Below are positions 58,151 through 64,000 of a stretch of DNA of 64,000 bases, piece by piece (positions within the stretch are counted from its first letter, which is position 1; every line of letters begins with the position of its first letter). This stretch comes from Termitomyces sp. T153 (taxonomy: Eukaryota > Basidiomycota > Agaricomycetes > Agaricales > Lyophyllaceae). The stretch lies in assembly GCA_018296165.2 (NCBI GenBank), contig JACKQL020000013.1, positions 620,001-684,000 of the forward strand, in the 5' to 3' direction. The notes beneath the pieces are model-generated. The model did not search any database and was not told where the DNA came from. It saw only the letters and a list, made by a program, of their open reading frames with translations. The translations under genes were made by a program, and so were the position numbers.

Positions 58151-58875
58151 AGTTATGTAGAATATGTACACAGTCAGTGTGATGGAAAGAAGTCACAATT
58201 TCACAGAGCCAAAAGAACTCAGAACTTCTATTTATAGTATAAACAAATGAATTTTTTCTGTCTGATCCACATGTAAGAAGTTCTCAATAATCTTTGATGA
58301 AATTCAGCTCATCTACAGGAGTCAAATGCACTATGTTTCATGATTTTCTCCCACTTTTTGAAGTGGCCAAAATCTTTGAGTTGAAAATTTCAAAACAGAC
58401 AGATTGAGAAATTGGCTTGTGTAAATCAACTCATTAGGTCCTAAACTACATATTTGTGCATTAAAAGAGGCAGCCTGACAATGTGCCATCTCTCCATAAA
58501 GACACAACTCAGTATTATCATGTTTGGTTGTTGTAATGATAGACCACCAATTAGGTAGCATACAGTCACACTAGCTTAGAGTCTTGTAAGAGAACTGGTT
58601 TAAGTCCTCTGTTTTGTTCAGACTATCTAGCTACTTTATCCCAAGCCCTTTTATATCTACTAGTAGCTATCAGGGGATATTGAAATGAGCACTGAATAGT
58701 AAGTAAATTTTTATGGCTTAAAGATTTGGCTATCTCCCATTCCCAAGAAGTGATGTAGTAGTCACACTGGTACTACATATGCCTTTCAAGTTGGATGGCT
58801 GGGAGCCTATAACTTTTCAAATATAGTAAATAAGTAAAACAAATGAAATTAGTTAGAACTTTTTTAGTCAGATGA
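58151..58875. other. AT-rich spacer without genes
   Basis: No gene is visible between the DDE remnant and the end of the second Gypsy element. If the second Gypsy has a 3' LTR it should lie here, but its partner is outside the window, so I cannot delimit it. Confidence 0.4.
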
Positions 58876-61800
58876 CTAGGTGGAGGGATCAGTGTTGGAA
58901 TGATGCTCTGGTGAGTCAGGGTAGTCTTCAAGATCACCCTCTGCATCATCATCAGGGAGTGGAATGTCCTTGGGGTTGACAGTCATCTCTTCCTCTTCTA
59001 CTTCTTGTGCTTTCCCTTTGCCCTTTGGGTCAAAGTCTTAGATAACAAGCCCTTTTGAGGTTATGGCAGCATTGACAAGGTTATGGGAAGCTCAAGCTAG
59101 CACTGTGGAGGTGGTAGGTTGGTTATTGTGATGACTAGAAGATATGGAGACAGTGTTGGATGTGCTCACTCTTAGTGATGCAATATAATTCTCACAGACC
59201 TTCAAATAAAATTGTTTCTGAAGGGTCCAGGATTATGGGGGCCCAGATAAGGCTTCAATTGATGTGCATGATACCATTTGGTTCTTTGGATAAGTTGTCT
59301 GGAGGGAGTGCACCAGGCATGAACAGCATCCTCAACAGTCTGTTTGTCCACATTACCCTGTTTAAAGATGAAACTGAGAGTTACAATGAGATCAAGGCAA
59401 GGGTCAACATAAGCACTTGGGAGGCAACCCATTGAGAAAGGTTTGTTGACTTGAGGCTAAGTATTAGTCTCAGGATTGTACAGTGATAGTCAGTATTGGC
59501 ATTCTATGTTAGGACTGGCTAGATTCAGGATTTCTACAAATAGAGAATACCCAACCAGCATTGAAGAACAGAGGTTGCCATGCATTTGATGGACTTTGAG
59601 ATCATACTTGAGATCGAGCTGAATCTGTAGTGGATGGATGGTGACAACACACTCAGGGTTCTCCAGAATTACCATATGAGTGATGGGGTTAATGGTCAGG
59701 AAGAGGTGATGCCTGAGATGGCCTAACCCATCCTCAGGAGATCTGTGGTTGCTATGGGGTTTAGGGTGACCCATAGGAAGAAGTTGATATGGTGGAGAAC
59801 CAATGGAGATTATGAGGTTGTTGATGGGCAAATCAAGCTCCAGGGAGGTTTTTAACAGTTTCCCCTCTTGCTTGTCTCCCAAATAGTTTCAAAATAGAAT
59901 TTGTCCTAGAAAGACTTGAGGATCATCCTGAAGCAGCTGCCCAGTCCCTTTGTCTACTAAGTCTTCAATTTTTTTCAGCCCTAGGAGTTCCAGATATAGA
60001 ATTAGTAAGTTGAGTTCCTTAACTTATTTATAGCTCATCCAGGACTTATCTCTGGCAGTCCATAGTACTTTGAACATAGCATTAGACTTTATTACATGAT
60101 GCATCACAATATGTTCCACAGCCCATTTGTTTACTTTGGGCTCCACAATCTGTTCATCAAGTCTTCCTGGAGATAGTCTGTCATCATTTGGCTTATGCAT
60201 TCTAAGTAAAACTGCATGAAACATGTCATGTATCCCTCATCTTTTCAATTTCTGGAAAATAGCAATCTGGAAAGAGCTATTTCCATAATCTTTGATAATC
60301 TTATAGATTCCTTCATATTTAGGAATGAACTTTTTTGGAAACTCCTTTGGGTAATTGAAAATCTTAGTGGAGATGTATACCATGTCTCTCTTAGTGAACA
60401 AGGTGAGTTGTCTGCAGAGATTGGTGTTGTGAGTTTGTTTCACTCTTGCTGCCAGGATGCAATGATGTGCTACTATAAGTGCAAGTTTGAGGCATTGTGT
60501 GAACACTCTTACTCCCACAAATTCAGTTGATCTGGCATTGTTCCAGATCATGGGTCTAGATAAATGACCAGTATTAAGGAAGAATGGGGAGTATCCAGTT
60601 GTTTTTGATCTAGCAGAGTTGATGGCAAACTCTATTGCTGGGATTTTTGTAATCCAATCCTTGAGTTTATCTTCCACACATTGTCTGATCATTTGAACAA
60701 TAGTTTTATTCACTTGTTCTATAGATCCATCTGATTCTGGGTGGTAAGCTGATGACATACATAGTTGAGTGCTGATTAACTCATGTAAATGAGTCCAGAA
60801 GGTGCTCATAAAGTAGGAGTTGTTGTCACTAAGTATTGCTCTGGGTAACCTATGATGTTTGTATACTTTCAAAAAAATAAGTTTGGCTACTTTCTGTGCC
60901 ATGTAGTTAGTTTGACTTGTTACTATGTGTACCATAGCAGTAAGCAAATCAATCATGACAGTGATTGAATCATATGTGCCATTTCTGTTCTTAGTTTCTG
61001 GAAAAGGGCTGACAAAGTTGATCCCAATGACTTTCCATGGCTGTGTTGGTACCTGAAGTGATTGTAACAGCCCATAGGGCTTCTGGTTTGATTATTTGTT
61101 CCATCAGCATGTTGTACATGTTTTGCAGTATGCTTGGACATCAAATGCCATTGATTTCCACCATACTTGATTGTGCAAATATAGTCAAGTTTTTTGGGGT
61201 CCCAGGTGGGCTAAAAGCAAGTGAGCTTCTGAAATAACTATTTCCCTGGCACTATTGCCATGTACCACCACAGCAGAGGTACACAACAGCTTTCTTCCAT
61301 CTGATTTGAGGTATATAACTTTATCTTTTGTGACTTCATAGTTTTAAAAAGCTTTTGGGTTCTCTAAGATGCTGGCAAAGAGCTTATCTTCTTGATAATG
61401 TCCTTTTAGTGCCACTACCAAATTGATCAGATCCTTATCAGCATTCAGGAATTCTTCCAGTATTAATGGTGTCAGCTTCTCTGTTTCTTTATCCAAGTTT
61501 TGTGATCTTAGAGCTAACACTTCATCATAGCTGCATTTGACAACAGTCATTGGTTGATCATCTATTTCCGGCTGTGATGCCAAATTTGTGTCATTAAGTA
61601 AAGTTAGCTTTTTTTTGCTGGCAGTTTGATACTCAACCTTTCCTTTTCTAAGTTGACTTCATGTGTGGCTGGTGAGGGGTTGGGGGTAGCCAGGCTATCT
61701 TCCCCCCCTTGTTCCATTCCTTAGGTCCTCAAAAGACAAAATGTGGTGCTGCATGGGCCACAAATTCCTTAGATGTTTTGAACACCCAGTTTCTGCAGGT

Positions 61801-64000
61801 TCTATAACCTTTTTCTGGTAAGCTCTCTTTTTCTTGACTGGTTTCTAATCATTAATTGTATTTTCCTCAGACTTCTCTGGTTCATTTGGCATAAAGGCAC
61901 TCTTGCCCTCCATCCCAGCCAAAACTAGCATAGAGACCAAATGTTTGCTCAAACCATTGTTATCTATTATGTCAAAGTAAGTATACTCACTCCTTGCACA
62001 AACAGTTCCCAGTGAATCATTCAAATACAGCCTTGATAATGCATCTGATAGGATATTTTTGGTGCCAGGCACATAGGTTATACTAAAATTGAATTCTGAA
62101 ATCTTTTCAAGCTAACAAGCTTGCCTGCCTGATAAGTTTCTTTGTTCCACTAAATGTGTTAGACCCTTATGGTCTGTGAACCAACAGAACTTGATGCCTT
62201 GCAGTATGTCACAGTGTTGCAGCATAGTTTCCACTCCTGCTAACATCTCTATTTTGTGCACAGAATAATTCTGCTGAGCCAAATTTAGCTTTGCAGAAAA
62301 AAATGCTGCTACAGCCACCATCTTCCAGTCTTCACCTTGGCTGACAATGCCTGCAATTCTGGTTATACACCCATCTGTTATCATGTTCACTGGGAGCACA
62401 TCTTTATCATAACTTAAAGGTTTTCTATGGTGTTCTTGGCATATCAAAGCCAACTTCTTTATGTCCTTGAAAGCTCATTGGTGAGTGAACTCCCAACAAA
62501 ATGGGACTGTATCTTCTGTTAATGCATGTAGTACTCCCATAGGTACTCTTACATAGTCAATGTTGTTGGCAAGGTACTCAGCAGCCCCAAGGAATCCCCA
62601 AAGCAAGCCTCTGTTAGTGGGAACCTTCCACCTTATCAGAGCATCTACTTTATCTGGGTCTATCTAGATCCCATCATTGTTTACCACATGCCCCAGGATT
62701 TTTATTTCTCAACCAAAAAATGCAGCTTTCATTTGCTAAGGTACAGCTTTTCTCTTTTAAGGATGTCAATTACTAATTTTGCCTGTGTGACATGATCTTC
62801 TAGCACATTCAAGTATATTATTATGTTGTCTAAATATATGTCCATAAACTGACCCAGATATTTGGCAAAAAGGTAAGTGCCTGGTGCATTGCAAACACTC
62901 TGTTAGATGACATAACTGACCATGTTTCCATCAGGTGTAGTCATAGTAGTGCAGTTGATGTGTTCAGGTTTAATTTGGATCTGTTTGTATGCATCCTGTC
63001 TGTCTATGATGGATCTGTAATTCAAGCATGCTGCCTGCCTCAAGATTCCTTCCATATCTGGCAAAGGCAAAGACTTCTTGTATGTATTAGCATTTTGTGC
63101 TCTTAAGTTGCTTACAATCCACAGGTGCAGTGGTTCTTCAGCTTTCCCTGGTTTCTTTAAAAACATCATAGGTATAGCATTTCCCAACACCATAACTTCT
63201 CAGCAGTCTGACTTGATGTAAGCAGTCCTTTTCTCATTCCACTGGCTTCAATGCTTCTGTACAGTGCAACAGTTGCCAATGGTAAATCTTTTTCTCATCT
63301 ATTAACAGAATTTCATAGTTGAATTCAATCCTAATCTGTTCTAGGTTATGTTCATACTTTTCCATTGCCCTTGAAGATAGTCTAGCCACACTGGTTCCTT
63401 CTACCACTGGGGCTACAGTGCTATTGCCCATCACCACCTGGGAAGGGTTCAGTCCAAAGGTGATTTTATATTGATATATCCAAGGTGTGCCTAGAATGAC
63501 ACCATAGCCTTGTAGATTCATTACATCAAAATATCATTGTTCTGAGATTTGTTGGTATTGGACCAGGAAGATAGTCCCATAGTTTATCTTAGACCAGGAT
63601 CCCTGTACTGCGAGCTGTATAGGCACTGGCCCATCCAATTCTATCCTTTTCAACTTCAATTGCTCAACAGCAGTTGTTAAGACAAAGTCCCTCAATGACC
63701 CTGAGTTCACCAGAGCATGTACTGGATGTCCATTTAACTTGATAACAATTACTAATGGTTTTGGTATGGTACAACTAACATTCTTTTTTCTAGCATTGTT
63801 TCTCTGAATTGCAGGGTAAGTTCCTCATTCCACCTGTTGTTTGTTTAATCCTGCTTCACTTATCATGCCTGTTTTATCAGGGTCTTGGTTACTCTGGCAT
63901 CAGTGGTATTTGGCTGATGGCAGCTCTAATAACTCTCTTATTTCCCTTTCTAAGGTGTGCAGGCCCTTCAGGGGCAGAATTAGGATTTCCAGGTGGATTT
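58876..64000 (-). pseudogene. Degraded Ty3/Gypsy polyprotein (protease, RT, RNase H, integrase, chromodomain-like end)
   Basis: It enters from beyond the right edge. A protease region reads HALVNSGSLRDFV, with Asn replacing the catalytic Asp, then GVILGTPWIYQYKITFG. RT blocks are LWIVSNLRAQNANTYKKSLP and IIDRQDAYKQIQIKP; the active site reads YLDN instead of YLDD (codon 62,825-62,827). RNase H has CWFTDHKGLTHLVEQRNLSG and VPGTKNILSDALSRLY. The integrase core is in 60,237-60,956 (MIDLLTAM, AILSDNNSYFMSTFW, HPESDGSIEQVNKTI). A chromodomain-like end follows (HAVLLRMHKPNDDRLSPGRL, VLWTARDKSWMSYK), and then a long acidic tail (PKDIPLPDDDAEGDLEDYP) ending at 58,876. Stops are frequent throughout. 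It is a different lineage from the Gypsy at 32-43 kb. Confidence 0.88.

Noticed and set aside
1..64000. CRISPR arrays, bacterial operons, tRNA or rRNA genes
   Set aside because: The window is eukaryotic. No spaced identical repeats of CRISPR type were seen, and I recognised no tRNA cloverleaf or rRNA segment by eye; a dedicated tRNA scan could still find one.

Overview
The window looks like nuclear DNA of a mushroom-forming basidiomycete (Agaricomycetes). The genes carry many GT-AG introns of about 45-69 bases, and the mobile elements (Plavaka-type, Helitron, chromodomain Ty3/Gypsy) are typical of that class. The species cannot be read from the sequence.

Region 1 (1 to about 10,170) is ordinary CpG-containing gene space with four resolvable genes: a DUF1295/steroid-reductase-like membrane protein (minus, cut by the window edge), a 76-residue Tyr/Ser/Gly-rich protein in three exons, an NsdD/SUB-1-type GATA zinc-finger regulator in seven exons, and a TauD/TfdA Fe(II)/2-oxoglutarate dioxygenase in nine exons. 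A short broken ORF lies at 9583-9825.

Region 2 (about 10,172 to 46,700) is one Helitron on the minus strand that has been opened three times. A 5'-truncated LINE sits at 11,042-14,986 with 99-bp flanking duplications. A 15.5-kb Plavaka/CACTA-like transposon sits at 16,626-32,156 with termini CACTG, 3-bp target duplications AGA and about 1.29-kb terminal inverted repeats. A Ty3/Gypsy element sits at 32,382-43,133 with two 1000-bp LTRs and target duplications TGTTC. Removing the Plavaka and Gypsy insertions and one copy of each target duplication rejoins the Helitron reading frame, so the order is read directly from the sequence. A related solo LTR (17,624-18,819) sits inside the left Plavaka inverted repeat.

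The Plavaka element is a multigene package. Besides its transposase it holds a WD40 protein with a hydrophobic C-terminal segment, a C3HC4 RING protein, a coiled-coil protein, an Asp/Glu/Ser-rich protein and a small unknown ORF. Each inverted repeat also carries the end of the transposase gene and an identical 92-residue hydrophobic ORF. The Gypsy element carries a tandemly duplicated protease and, between pol and the 3' LTR, an intron-containing gene on the opposite strand.

Region 3 (about 46,700 to 64,000) is AT-rich and strongly CpG-poor, with old remnants: a tyrosine recombinase, a probable solo LTR, a deleted Tc1/mariner copy with intact ends, a DDE transposase and a degraded Gypsy polyprotein.

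Most in-frame stops in the elements are TGA, TAA or TAG where one transition from CGA, CAA, CAG or TGG would restore the frame. The two Gypsy LTRs differ only by transitions. This points to cytosine-methylation-driven decay (or a RIP-like process) as the main force on the transposon layer.
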